This document shows positions 1 through 11,939 of a stretch of DNA of 64,000 nucleotides, piece by piece (the stretch's first letter is position 1; each line of letters opens with the position of its first letter). The notes under the pieces are model-generated. The model had not been told where the DNA came from. It searched no databases and saw only the letters and a list, made by a program, of their open reading frames with translations. The translations under genes were made by a program, and so were the position numbers. Origin of the DNA: Apricaphanius iberus (taxonomy: Eukaryota > Chordata > Actinopteri > Cyprinodontiformes > Aphaniidae); NCBI GenBank assembly GCA_028564705.1, contig JAPXFQ010000351.1, positions 434,001 through 498,000 of the forward strand, given 5' to 3'.

Positions 1-3000
1 AGACCCAGGTAATGAGTGCTGCTGCAGTGTGGGCTTTGGGCAGGAGAAACGCTGCATTCAGGTGACCCCAGCAAAGCTTTCTGTTATATTGGCGCCCTGG
101 CTCATCTGGGCAATTATATGATGAATTATGATAAAGGAATTGATGGGGGGGGCTTGCCTTTCAGTTCGTGGTCTGATCTGGTTCAATGATGGAATTGATT
201 TGTTTATATTTTTATGCCATTTAATGATAGACAAAAAAAACTAACTCTGCAATGAGCATTTGTGAGCCCATCACACATATTTCCTCCTGTTTAGAACAAA
301 ACTATTTGCCAATTTGAGAACACATTGGAAGGCTCATCTCCAATACATATAAACATTCCACGGCTGCAGAAAGTGAACGCTGCTGTGGAGTTCACTTCAG
401 CGATGATCCAGCCTTTGAAGTGCTCTCGCAAAAGTGCCTATTAAAACCATAATCACAATGGGAACAAAATATTCCGGTTATTAGGGGGGACAGAATTGGG
501 GAAGTGGCATAATGTTGTTCTTGCCCAGCCACACAGGATGATTTGGGGGGAGCACTGGACCCCTCTGTAAACGTTCATTTGGCTTTAAATATGCTGGTGT
601 ACAAACTTAGCTTTCTGTATAGAATTGCAAGACATACATTAAAATATTAGTTTTTTTGTTATCAAATAAATAATGATTATTGAGTGTTTTTTTATTGAAC
701 TTTGATATAGAAACAGACACTGCAAAGTAAACTGTTTGCTGGGTCATTCATGTTAGCAAAAAGCCTCAGAGTTGGACTGATACTAATCCTGATAGGAGCA
801 GAGATTAGAGTCAGTGAAGCCCAGCGATGTGCTTTTCATGAAAATATCTGACAAACAGATTTTTTTCAGATTCTGGACATAAGTCAATCTAACAATGAAA
901 TGTCTTTGTCACTGTTAATAATGGGAAATCTGGTTTACAAAAACTGCCGTTATCTTTCAAATAAGAAAAACTGAAGTAAAAAAAAAAAAAAGTATGACAG
1001 TGCTGAAAAAAAAGATGCTAAAATAACCTAAAATATTGACATAATAGCTTAGGCAAATCAGAACAATTCATATAAAACTGGCTGCATACAAATCCATACT
1101 GTCTTTAGCCCACATGCAAAACAATAATCAGTTATATATTTTAAGGAGTGTAGTACGCTTAAATCATATTTGGTTTGGTATAGTGTCTTGAAGAGTTCAG
1201 TTAATTTTTGGTACCAAAATAAATACTTACAAAATCTTTCATTTGAAAATCTGCCAATAAGCAATAGTATTCTTGCATAAAACGGAAAAAAAGCGACCCA
1301 TTTGGGTGATGTCTTAAATAAATTGCACTCTTTATAATGAAATACACATTTTTAACATTTTATAATAATAAAATGCTGTAACTACTAGATAGGACTTGAA
1401 CACTTTTAAGACAGCAGCAACAGCTCCAGCTTGAATATCAACAAGCTAACTCTTCAAGTTGAAAGTTTTTAGCTAAAAACATGAACTTTTCGCCCAATCC
1501 GAATTACTTGACAGAAGTTGTTTAAATGCTGACGTTAACAGTAGCTGCACAAGGCTGCCTTTCTTCTTAGTAGAAGTGATATTTACATTTCGATGGTGCG
1601 TTTGAAGTGTGTTAGCATGTTCAATGTGTTGCCTTCCGAATACCTGTTATCCATGGAACAATGTCAGCATACAGCTTTGGATTTATCCACTTCTCTGTGG
1701 CAGTTATGAATTTTAACAGGGAAGCCAAAGTGTTCCCAAACAAGAGACCGTAGTGAGGTGGGAGGGTCTTCAAGCTGTGACTTCTCTTTGGCTGTTGGTT
1801 GATGCAGCTCGTTTATCTACTTTAATGTGCTTGTGCTTTGCCCGTTGATCCAGTAAATACTGTGTAGCAAACGAGCGAGTTGTAGGCATGAAATCGGACG
1901 TACTGCTCCACCATTTTACAAGGATGTTTACGTTACGTCGCCTGTGGTCCCGTCCTTGGTAGCTGACGTCACTCTTCTACGATTTTTATGGCTGTATTGT
2001 GGGATAGCGTAGCGTGCATCGGATTTCACTTTGGGAGTAGTACACATCCCGGAACTTTATGCCTACTATGTCAGTCCATAATAGAGATTCAGATCTACTA
2101 CATCGCTCGCTCACTGCTTTTCACCTGCTACGTAGCAGGAATAGTAGATGTATTCGGATGCAGGGCTAGCCTTTCATCTAAACCATGACTGCAGGTGTTG
2201 TGTATATGGTAAAAATATGAGTATATGGTACAAATCTGGTCATAAGGTACTGAAAGGTCATCCAATCCAAGAACAATTCCTGTAATTAGATGATTGTTCA
2301 GGTTGCACAAATTGTACTTGAAAAGTCTAGTTCCAATATTTGACTTTTGTGAAGATCAGATTTTTCCAGTTTTTAATTTTTAAATTTTTTTTGTAATAAC
2401 TAGAGGCAAGAAAAGTGGTTTTCTTCCAAAATCTAACTGAGTAATTTGAGTGTGACTACCTGTAACAAGTTTACCTTCAAGGACTTCTAAGGTTTTAAGT
2501 AGGGACTATTTGTAATAACTAAAGCTAGATGGTGTGAACTTTAGAGGCAAGGGGTGCATTTCTGTGCTTTTGATTAAAAAAAGCTAACTCCTGGCTGAAT
2601 TTGGAATTTTAAATTTTTTTTATAAAGCGTTTACAGTTAATAGAATATGCCAGTAAAATATGTATATTTTCTTTAAAAAAAGAGGAGCAGAGATTCTACA
2701 TCTTAAAGCACAAAAGTTTACCATATCACATGACTAATATTTTATTCTAAAAATAAATAGCTATGTCAAGTATTCCTTTATCCTACTTTCTCTAAAGTTT
2801 AGATATTTATGCCTTTTGTAAGAACGACTACTGGTGCTTCCGCAAGTGAAATTATTTATTGCTGCTGAGCTCGATTCTGCTGTTAATTTAAATATTTGCT
2901 TGCTGCTATCAAATTTCAGTAGCTTTCTTCTGCTTTGACAGTCCACCTAACCTCACAGTGCTTCCAAATATAGGTTGCCTTGGTCCCTAAAAATTTGAAA

Positions 3001-3984
3001 TAATAATGGGTTGGTTGTGGATAAGAATCTTTTTATTTTTCCAAGGTAAAGAAACTTCCAAGCTCCCAGGCTGAAATTTCCATCCTATTTCTGCATGTGA
3101 TTGAAATTATATATGCCAATCAACGATACAATCCTAACTGTAGACACAGTACAGGCTTTGACAAAACACTCAGAAAGCAAATCAATGACAACTTACCATT
3201 TGAAGTGATATTTCAAAACCCAGAACAGAGCCATCTCAAACAAAAAGGGTGTTTTTACATCCACAGCGGTCCAGTAAATGTCCTTTAAAATATCTAGACC
3301 ACTACAAGTCTGGTGTCCAAAATCCAACATCATCTGCCACACAAAACCTTGATAATGTCCTTCCCTGTGTGCATCTCCCACATAGTTTTCATAAGAACTA
3401 CCGTTAGCATGCTAGTTAGCCTAACAAATAACACAACACACTTCTTCGTGTTTCTAAATCATCTGTAAACAAATATATTTGCTCTTGTTTAAAATGGAAC
3501 AGTATGATGTACTTCACAGTATACTTTTATTTTTCTTATCCCGATTTTATATCTATAAGCCTTTATTGTAATGTCCATAATCAAATTATAAACCGAATCC
3601 CTTTATTATTTTAGGCCAACAAATTATGATACATATACTGTATATACAAAACATCTAGTAGCTCAGTGTTGAAACATTCACAAACGACAACTGCTATCAC
3701 TACTTGACTTTGACGAGATGCAACACAAATGCTACGAAGAGAAGTAGTCCGGACTAGGAGGAGTGAGAGGGGAGATTATGCCAACTCCCCAACCAGAGAT
3801 TGGGAACAGACCCCCAATGAGTGAAAGATAAATTATATCATAAAACAGCACTGTAAGAAATCCCATAAATGCATACTTCTCCAGAATTATCTGAGAACAT
3901 AGAAATAATCCCAACATTTTGTTTTTCACCACTGACAACATTCTTAATCGTACTTCTAATGCATTTTTAAAAAAAAAAACTCAA
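1..3984. other. Presumed DSCAM intron 1, mostly unique AT-rich sequence
   Basis: No coding potential recognised: the open frames are short (at most about 70 codons), overlapping and without family resemblance. AT-rich with short A/T runs. A perfect 16-bp palindrome (CCTGCTACGTAGCAGG) lies at 2124-2139 inside a somewhat GC-richer patch at about 1890-2170, which may be an old repeat. Assignment to DSCAM intron 1 follows from the downstream exons, not from anything here. Confidence 0.6.
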
Positions 3985-5310
3985 ACACTCTCTGTGAGGA
4001 GTTTGCAGAACACTTCAGAGGAAAGTAGACACCATCAGATGTAATATTTTATCCTCTCAAACTAACATGGTTTTAGACAAATCCGAATGTCTGCCTTCAC
4101 CAGAGGAAACACTGGACAGTTTTGTCCTGGTAGAATATGGGACCCTTGATGAAGTTTTCTCCTCAGTCAGGCCCACCACAAGCGCTTTGGACCCAATTCC
4201 TACCCGTTTTTTTTAACCAATTTTATGGTTCTTATAAAGACGAGATTTTAAACTTCATGAATTGCTCCCTTCAGACGTGGTTTTCCTGCTGCCTTTAAAG
4301 GGGTGGCAGTGAGGCCCCTGCTGAAGAGCAATTTAGATTTTAATGATTTAAACAACTACCAACCAGTATCTAACTTATCATTTTTAAGCAAAGTTTTAGA
4401 AAAACATGTTTTTATTCAACTTAATGATTTTAACACTCATTATGTCCTAGAGCAGCAGTGTCAAACTAATTTCCATTTTGGGCCACATCAAGCTGATATC
4501 CTTAAAGGGCCGGTTGTGGCAGAAGGTATTGATACAACTATAACAAACTGTTAAAATCACCCTCCACATTCCAAAAGTACGTCTTGAAATTAAATAATAC
4601 TGAACAACTTTACATAATGATGTGATTAAAGACTGTTTAAACACTGCTTTTATATTACTAATAAGTTTTTATTGGGGTGCACAACAATTGACAATTACAG
4701 TTTAGAGGGCCACATGAATGGCCATGGAGGGCTTGATTTGGCTCCTGGGCCTTGAGTTTGACACATGTTTCCTAGAGAAATTAGTCTGGTTTTAGGGTGA
4801 ACCACAGCACAGAGACTGCTCTTTTAAAGATTTTAAAATTAAACTACGATGCTCAGAAAGTGACAGTATTGGTTCTACTGGATCCAAGCGCTGCCTTTGA
4901 TACAGTAGACCACACTATTCTTTAACCCGTTTAAAACAGATCGGTCTCTCTGATGCTGTTCATAAACTGTTCACATCCTACCTCACTAACAGGACTTTAA
5001 TGGTAAGTTTAGATACCTGTTCCTCTAAGGTCCATAAGAACACATGTGGTGGGCCTCAGGGTTAAGTTTTAGGCCCAGTGCTTTTTAACCTGTATATGCT
5101 CCCTCTTGGCAGTGTCATCAGAAGACATGGAGTTAACTTTCACAGTTATGCTGATGATACACAGTTGTACATCTTCATGTCTCCTGATGACACACGGCCA
5201 ATGGATGCACGTTTTAACTGCATTTTAGACATAAAATCTTGGATGGCAGAAAACTTTCTCCAGCTCAACCAGGACAAAACAGAATCAATATGGGCGTTTC
5301 TGTAAGAAGA
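3985..5310 (+). pseudogene. L2/CR1-like LINE reverse transcriptase fragment, interrupted by a hAT element
   Basis: Degenerate pol of a non-LTR retrotransposon. In order: a pre-RT segment (about 3990-4200), the RT entry region (LNNYQPVSNLSFLSKVLEKH, about 4333-4400), motif A ([13 protein letters not shown], about 4876-4912) in another frame, a degraded GGPQG segment near 5050, and the catalytic YADD box at 5147-5158 (FHSYADDTQLYI), followed by DIKSWMAENFLQLNQDKTE. Stops, frameshifts and a 317-bp hAT insertion (4453-4769) make it dead. The endonuclease end and the C-terminus are missing. The wording matches the L2/Maui-type LINEs abundant in fish. Orientation is the same as DSCAM. Confidence 0.85.
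4453..4769. mobile_element. hAT-type non-autonomous element inserted in the L2 LINE
   Basis: An 8-bp target-site duplication TCCTAGAG lies at 4445-4452 and 4770-4777. The ends are imperfect inverted repeats sharing the 9-bp core GTGTCAAAC / GTTTGACAC. Subterminal text such as GGGCCACAT and GGGCCTTGAGTTTGACAC is typical of a widespread vertebrate hAT/Charlie-like MITE. It contains no transposase. Because it splits the L2 reading, it is younger than that LINE. Confidence 0.82.
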
Positions 5311-6900
5311 AGCAAAATATTGGGATGAGAATAGGCAGAGAAGTAGGCGTTCCAAGCTCAGTGTTATTTACTAAGCATAAAAATGTTTGCGCTGGCTATT
5401 TTAGTGTCTATGTTTAGCACTTCTGAAAAGCATATCTTAATTTTGCGCTATAGACTTTATTACTGAAAAAAAAAATGTCATTCACACACAATATAACCTA
5501 ATATTAATTAACAATCTAATGACCATAAACCTGATAGTTATTTAAATATTTACCAGTTTTTCCCCCAAAGACTCATCATAACTCACTGCGCTCTCATCAT
5601 GTCTCCACCTGATGAAGACGCGCTAAGCGCACATGATCTTAGTGGATCCTCAGTTTCTCATGTAGTGGTTAACCTTCCTGGAGTCCAATTAATTAAATGT
5701 AGTAATCATATACAATACCACAATGATAATTGGTAGTGTATATGACATTTTAAAAACAAAATTCAGACATGCTGCAGTTTTAATCAGTCTAACCCTGCAA
5801 TATAATATGTGCATGCAGCAGCACATGTACATCGCATGAATTACATTTATTACTGACTAAAGAAACAACAGAATTCACAGCATTTTAGCATAATTTTTGT
5901 GCCAAAGACACATTATGGATCCATGCTCCCACCTATGTATTGACTGATTGGTCCGGTAATATAATATCCCTCTCACTCCTACCAGGACCGTCTAGTACGT
6001 CCGTCGTCTCTACTCAATAACGCTGACTCCTACCCAGCAGCGATAGCAAGCAGCCTACAATTAATAAGAAATCATTGTGAGTCGTAAATTACACCGATTT
6101 TTGACAATGAATGAAGATCTTATAAGTATATATACTATTGAATCCTAGCATTTTACCATGTTGTCACTTTGGCTGAATCAATAAAGGTGCCGCCGCTGCG
6201 CTATTGAAATTATTTTTCACAGTAGGTTCAGTTTCAGACATTCTTCCAGGTTTAAAAAAAAAAAAAAAACTTTTTCTAGATTAAATGAAAAAAAATTATA
6301 TTTTATTTTTTCTGTTCTGACAACAAATCAGTGGCCTGCTCAGTTATGTATATTCAGTGCTGAAAAGTTTTGGACTATCAATAATTTATTGAAGATAATC
6401 CATACATCTGCTCCTCTTTAGGTTTTTTATATAATGTGGAAGCAAGGTTTTTGTTCATATTCAAATTCTCCTTGTGAATCTGTTTGAATTATACACATCT
6501 GTTTTTTGTTTTGTTTTCTTTTGTTCAACTTTCTGTCCATTTTTGAAGGTTTCCTTATGTTTGGCTGACATAAGTGACTACAAATCTCAAGGTTATGACA
6601 AGCACACGGACTTTTGAGTTATTTCTGTAATATTTTATTTCAATTGTTTTGAGTTGTTGTTGTATTTACAATTCCTAAAAAAGATAAATAAATAAAAAAA
6701 TATGCTCCCCAAAAATGCACAATGTCTTCTCAGTCTTCAATGCATTGTTCAGCATGTATTTTAGATAATCATATTTTTAGCGAGATGTTATAAAATCTCT
6801 AAACAATCTTTGATCAAGTTTTATGGAAAGATTAAACAATGATCAGAATCGATAAAGATTTTAAAAGGCTCTAAAAATGATTGGAATTAATAAAGATTTC
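5311..6900. other. Intronic sequence, no gene recognised
   Basis: AT-rich. Contains homopolymer A/T runs (for example around 6253-6270). The part around 6360-6620 resembles degraded transposon sequence but no family could be fixed. No open frame with family resemblance. Confidence 0.5.
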
Positions 6901-7039
6901 CAAAAAAACAAACATTGGGCGTATAGCAAATAGTGCCCCCTTCAGTTCCGGTCTGCAATTGTGCCATTTCCAAATATGGTATGAGTCTGACAACTGACTC
7001 GACACCGCCCCTTTCTGCGTTCTGCAGCCAGGTGTACTT

Positions 7040-7258
7040 GGAGTTAGTAGTGCTTTCCCCTCTATAACATGACTGTGCGTAGTCACGTGACAAAAGACAA
7101 CGCTTATTTCTTAAAGGGGCAGGAGCACCGCTAAACTAAAACACAACTTTTCTTTTTTTTTTTTTTTTTTAGATACCAAATTTACAGGGATAGTCAAAAT
7201 GAAATCGGTAGCAGTAATACATTTCAGTATTAGTACATTTTCGGTATACTGCCTGGCC
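7040..7258 (-). mobile_element. Partial copy of the hAT-type repeat also found at 35703 and 54678
   Basis: Shares with the two long copies the paired-palindrome segment (ATGACTGTGCGTAGTCACGTGAC near 7070-7091, described here in two halves), then TTAAAGGGGCAGGAGCACCG, a poly-T stretch, ACCAAATTTAC, and the end ACATTTTCGGTATACTGCC. Orientation matches the 54678-55538 copy. It is truncated on its left side and stops where a different repeat begins at about 7259. Confidence 0.75.
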
Positions 7259-7490
7259 CTTTTGAGTACGAATGCTGATACTTGTTCCACACAAAAAATA
7301 CATTGAATTGGAAGACAGGTGTTATTTTCATAAAAATGACAAAGAAGTAACATTTATAATTTTGTGAAATAATTATGTGAAATTATTGCAGAGTTTTCCC
7401 ATTTTAAGTAGCAGCTCATTGTATCAGTTAACATTCACATGAGTACATTAGAATCGTACCTGCCCGATACTCTATATCGGTGCATCCCTA
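7259..7490. mobile_element. hAT-like MITE fragment ending in TATCGGTGCATCCCTAAT
   Basis: Shares with 8570-8935 the runs GAATTGGAAGACAGGT, CATTTTAAGTA, GAGTACATTAGAA and the terminus ATCGGTGCATCC(C/A)TAAT. These ends are typical of fish hAT-type MITEs built from TATCGGTATCGG-like repeats. Non-coding. The left edge is fused to another repeat, suggesting a composite or nested insertion. Confidence 0.6.
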
Positions 7491-7889
7491 ATTTTATTAG
7501 AAATAGGCTGTGATATAAATTGGGCTGGTCTGAAGCATGAAACTCCAGGGCTGAAAATGAGTCCCACTCCAAAAATGACACCAACACACAGTACATGTAA
7601 GCCAGTTTTAAATTGTGTTGTCTTTAACCTGTTTTTTTGTTTTTTGTGTTGCACTTTTAAAATCATTGATACTTAAAGTTTTAGCGAATTTGTTTACAGT
7701 GAACAATAGTTTGTTTCACTTTTGCACTACAAATTAAGGTATCTACATGAAAGGAATTGTATTTCTTGTATCTACTTGTTCAATAAATTGATGATTTTAA
7801 ATAACCTTAGTATTGAAATCAAGTATTGCGTTTTTCTTTTCTGTATCAAATCGAGTTTGAAATGTTAGTATTGTCACAACACTAGTCCA

Positions 7890-8540
7890 GAGTCAATACA
7901 GCCATCTACCAGGACTTTTTGGAGTACTTTATGCTTCCTTCTGCAGACCAGCTTTATGGAGATGCTGACTTCATTTTCCAGCAGGACTTGGTATCTCCCC
8001 ACACTGCCAAAAGTACCAAAACCTGCTGTAAAGACCATGATAGGATTACTGGGCTTGATTTGCCCGCAGACTGGCCTGACCTTTAACCCTATAGAGAATC
8101 TATGGAGCATTGCGAAGAGAAAGATAGGAGCCATGAGACGGAACAATGCAGAAGAACTCAATGCCATTAATGAAGCATCCTTGTCATTACCTAATCAGAG
8201 CTACAGGCTGATAGCATCCATGCTACGCCGCATTGAGGCAGGAAGTGATTCAAAAGGGCCCAAACCAACTACTGAGTACATATGTATGATTGGACATTGC
8301 AGAGGTCCCACATTTCTCAGTGTAAAATCCTTGTTTTATCGATTTAATTTAATATTCTAATTATCTGAGATTTAGATTTGGGGGTTTTCATAAGCTGTAA
8401 GACATAATAATCAATATTACAACAAATAAAGGCTTGAAATATCTTGCTTTGCATGCAATGAGTCTATATCATATATTAGTTTCACCGTGTAAGTTGAATT
8501 ACTGAAATAAATGAACTTTTGCACAATATCCAATTTTTTT
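7890..8540 (+). pseudogene. Tc1-like transposase C-terminal remnant with 3' terminal region
   Basis: Decayed DD34E transposase. An ADFIFQQD segment (second catalytic Asp region) is followed in shifted frames by FNPIENLWSIAKRKIGAMR, which carries the terminal Glu motif (NPIENLW), and the tail NEASLSLPNQSYRLIASMLR RIEA (written here with a break), which matches Tc1 C-termini. Downstream (8360-8540) is the AT-rich 3' end with GTTGAATTACTGAAATAAAT, common in fish Tc1 elements. The N-terminal DNA-binding half is gone and there are several frameshifts. Nothing indicates activity. Confidence 0.8.
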
Positions 8541-8569
8541 CGATTTTCGCCTCTAATACATACGTTTAG

Positions 8570-8935
8570 CCCACAGTGGTGCAGATCACACCACAGTGGG
8601 GATTCAATCATACGACATGATACAGATCTGAGTACTTGCTGATATCGAGTACCGATACTTCTACCACAGAAAACATTGCAATGAATTGGAAGACAGGTTT
8701 TATTTTCTTCTCTTTTTACAACTGATGAATTAGATTTTAAAAAATCAATAAAAATGACCACAAAACAAAAATTTCAAGTGAAAAATAAACATTTTCTGTG
8801 AAATGATTACATAGTTTCCATATTTTAAGTATCGGTTTATGGTATTGGTTAACTTTAACCGATACTGATACGAGTACATTAGAACGGTATTGGCCCCGAA
8901 ACCAGTATCCGTATCGGTGCATCCATAATTGGACA
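8570..8935. mobile_element. hAT-like MITE fragment related to 7259-7490
   Basis: Same family as the fragment at 7259-7490: GAATTGGAAGACAGGT near 8683, GAGTACATTAGAA near 8871 and terminus CGTATCGGTGCATCCATAAT at 8910-8930. Rich in GATACTGATACGAGTAC-like units. No coding capacity. The two related fragments bracket the Tc1 remnant. Confidence 0.6.
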
Positions 8936-9559
8936 CATGATTACAGAAGCTTTAGTTCTGCTGTCACAGACTCTAAATATGCTTTAATATGAGATGTATC
9001 ATAGTTAGTGCTCTAGATGGCAGTAAGAAGTAAGACTATTTTTATGTGTTTTAATAAGATGCTGAAAATTAAACATCAGAAAGCATTAGTGACTCACTCT
9101 TCTCATGGATAGAACAGACTAATCACTTTGGGATTTTTTGCTGCCATCGGGTCAAAATTCGTTTTAGTTTCTTTAAGGCTCTGCAGTGCGTACATGTGCC
9201 TCGACTTGGCTGTGAGCAGACTCAAGCATATGCTAATGGATGCACATTGAACTGTTAAAGGTTTCATTTAACCCAGACTGGAATGCTTAAGGAGATGATA
9301 GTGTGTAGTGAGGCAGAAAAAGAGGAGGGAGAGGGGGAAGAGGGACATGCAGAGTCGGCTCATGTTATTTTGCATCTAAAGCTCAGACTCATATCAAATC
9401 AGAAAAAGGATGTTATTTTTTGTTCACAGTACAGGAGTATAGAGTATGCATGGGGCGTATGAATGAGTGTACAGCGTCCTTTTTCGGGTGTCCTGTGTTG
9501 GTGAGAATGTGTGTGCGTAAGAGGGAGGGTACGTATGATTATGACTGTATGTCTATGTC

Positions 9560-10450
9560 TACTTGTCAGGCTGGGTGTTTGGCTGCCCTTTGGCCTGGTG
9601 CATCTTTTTCCCCTCCATCACTCACTGTCAGTGACGGATGCTCCTGCCCGCTGGTGGTTCTTGATGCTTGGGGCCCGGATGCGAGCCGGCTCGGTCCTGG
9701 GGCATGTCTGGCTGGTCCTGTGTGGGCCGATGTGTCGGGCGGCTGCTGTTTCAGGCCGACGTCCTCCTTTGATTGACTGGGGCACCTCTTATGGGGGTGC
9801 CGGGGTTGCAAGGTAGTTTGGTGCCGTTCGGTGGGGACCGTGCCTGGTCGGTTCATTTGGGGGGTCTGTCCGGCATTGGCTGGGGCCCTGGTCTCGGCAC
9901 TCTGCGTGGGGCGGGATCTGGACCTGGGGGTTGGTAGATCTGGGTGTCCAGATGCTGGCTGGGCGCGGCCTGCGGAGGGCATACATCTGCTGCAGCTGGC
10001 GTGTGTGTGTGTGTGTGGGGGGGGCTTTTTGTTGGCGGTGGGGATTGGCCCAGGGTGGTGGTGGCGTGTGTCGTCCGTCGGCCGGCTGCGGGTCCCTCCT
10101 GCCTTGCGACGGAGGCGGGGAACCCCTGTCGGCTGATCCCTGGTCGGGGCCCTGCTGGGTTGGGGCTCCCCTGATCCCCGTGGCCTCCGGGTCCTGTTCT
10201 GGGCCCGCCCTGGCGGAGCCCGTGGGGTCGTCCCTGTAACCTCCCAGGCCACAGCATTGCGGCTGCTGGGTGTTCCCCTGGTTCTTCCATCTGTTCCTCT
10301 CTCGGGGGGCGGTCGGCCCTGTGCTGGTCCTCCTGTGGCCCCTGCGCTCTGTGGGACTCTGGACGCGTGCGTCTCCTGCCTCGTTCCTGTCTGCGTCGAT
10401 TCCTGTAGGACGGATTGACGCCTCCTTACACCAGCTATCAATCACTTGCA
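9560..10450 (-). repeat. GC-rich repeat with long proline-rich open frames (copy 1)
   Basis: A sharp GC-rich island in an AT-rich intron. On the minus strand two overlapping frames stay open for 220 and 291 codons, rich in Pro, Arg, Gly, Thr and Gln, which largely reflects composition. A third frame (9853-10290, 145 codons) begins near MLWPGRLQGRPHGL and is homologous to a + strand frame at 30097-30528 (PGRLQGQAHGL, then PAPRR, DKPNN). The segment is therefore a dispersed repeat present twice here in opposite orientation, not a single-copy host exon. A (GT)n run lies at about 10000-10018. No domain recognised; it could be the 5' or ORF1 part of a retrotransposon. Confidence 0.7.
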
Positions 10451-10959
10451 TGGGGAAACATTATTTAAACCTGCATGCTCACACACACACATAGGCGTGG
10501 GACATTGGTGAGGACGGACATATTCTTACCAGCAACGTTAGTGTTGTGTTCATCAATCCATTTTTGTGTGTAGTGAATGTGTAGTTCTTAGTTCATATTA
10601 CTAGATCTGTTTTCTTAAAGTTGTTCTGTTCTATTGTTTTTTGTTTGTTTTGTTTTCCCACTTCTCTGCCGTCCAAAAGAGGTGGAGGACTGGGATGTTT
10701 TCTTGTGTTCTTTGTTTACCTCCCTATCTACCGGTCCTGTTTCTCTTCTTCATCTTCTTCCTTCTTATCTCAATTTGGTTTCCATAACTTCAAGAAATTA
10801 AACCCACAGTTATCACTAAATATTTTTCATACATATATTTCAAGTGGAGTACTACAGTAAAGCTGTAATGCTCTTCTTGGGAAAGTGAATCTGTTGGGCT
10901 TGTGCTTGGTACTCAGACACCAATTCTGAGTAGCAAACTGCTAGATCTGTCTTTGTGAA

Positions 10960-11703
10960 TTTCTTGAGCTGCACATGACAAATGTGACTCGTCGAAGCCA
11001 TACCCTTACTGTACCGCATCCATAATCGGTTGCCCTTATTGTTGCTCAGAGCCAACTCCTCCCCCACAGTGTAATCTTGAGGAGCCGGCCCTCCCCCAGT
11101 TTTCCTCATTTCACATTTTTTTTCTGGTTTCTGCAAACAAGTGTCTGTGATTAAATGTTCAAAAAATGATAAAAGGTTATGGCTAATACTCACCACTTTG
11201 AATTATATTTTTATATTTTGTCTTGATCTGCTGCCAAGAACGTTTGGAGTTGGGGTTGCCTCTAAAAATCAATGAATATCAATCTATCTTAGGATCTAAT
11301 AGCCTATACATTCACATTTTACGTACATCTACACACATATACTATATATATATATGTATATATATGTGTGTGTGTGTGTGTATATATATATATCAACACT
11401 AATACATTTTCATTTGAGCATTTAATATATTTTGAATATGCTTAGCCTACATAAGTGTACATTAATTGTTTAACCCACGCATTAACGCAATCAGCAATCT
11501 TCCTCCACGATTGTTCTCTTGCTTTGGCTGCAGATAGTGTTACTGCGTGCTTGAAAAATACTTCGAAATTCTTCATATTTCTGGAGAATAATCTCTTGCT
11601 CCTCCGTTGAAAAGTATATAGCTCTCGCTCTATCCATATCGAACGCGATTGGTTGTTCAGTGTCGACGTCACTTTTATGTGCACGCGCGTGTGGATTAAT
11701 CAT
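10960..11703 (-). pseudogene. Myb/SANT-like DNA-binding gene remnant, PIF/Harbinger-type, three exons visible
   Basis: Minus strand. Exon 1 runs from 11703 to 11479: MDRARAIYFSTEEQEIILQK opens a Myb/SANT-like domain. A frameshift near 11529 separates it from AKAREQSWRKIADCVNA. Donor GC|GTGGGT at 11479/11478 and acceptor TTTTTAG|AGGC join in phase to exon 2 (11261-11194), GNPNSKRSWQQIKTKYKN, which ends at donor G|GTGAGT. An acceptor CACAG|ACAC at 11145/11144 gives exon 3, KCEMRKTGGGPAPQDY then GEELALSNNKG. After that the frame is lost near 11030. The TGGGPAP...EELALS linker is typical of the Myb-like proteins carried by or derived from Harbinger elements in fish. The frameshift and the decayed C-terminus make it a dead copy. 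Confidence 0.75.
11337..11393. repeat. (TA)n(TG)n(TA)n microsatellite
   Basis: Alternating TA, then TG, then TA dinucleotides for about 56 bp. It falls in the intron between exons 1 and 2 of the Myb-like pseudogene on the other strand. Confidence 0.9.
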
Positions 11704-11939
11704 AGCTTAAGGATCAAAGCCTGAGTTGACAGAGAAAGTTGATACATGGTACCAATAAAGCCTGATTGCATTGGTTTGGTTTTGTCGCCTCAAAACCAAT
11801 CCTGTAACCCCGAGTTTGTTCAGCTACCTTCATGGTACATGCCCCTGGTTTGAGTATCCTATGGTATGACAGTGTTGTGGTAAAATACCAACGCTCAATA
11901 GTACTTGCATCAAAATTTAAAACACACAAATCCTAATTA

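Noticed and set aside
7956..8360. 134-codon + frame as an intact gene
   Set aside because: Only its middle part (GLTFNPIENLW... onward) matches Tc1 transposase; the start lies in a shifted, decayed portion, so it was annotated as a remnant.
9566..10441. 291-codon minus-strand frame as a host protein-coding gene
   Set aside because: GC-rich composition keeps several overlapping frames open, the residues are low-complexity, there are no splice sites or domain, and a homologous repeat copy exists at 30090-30510.
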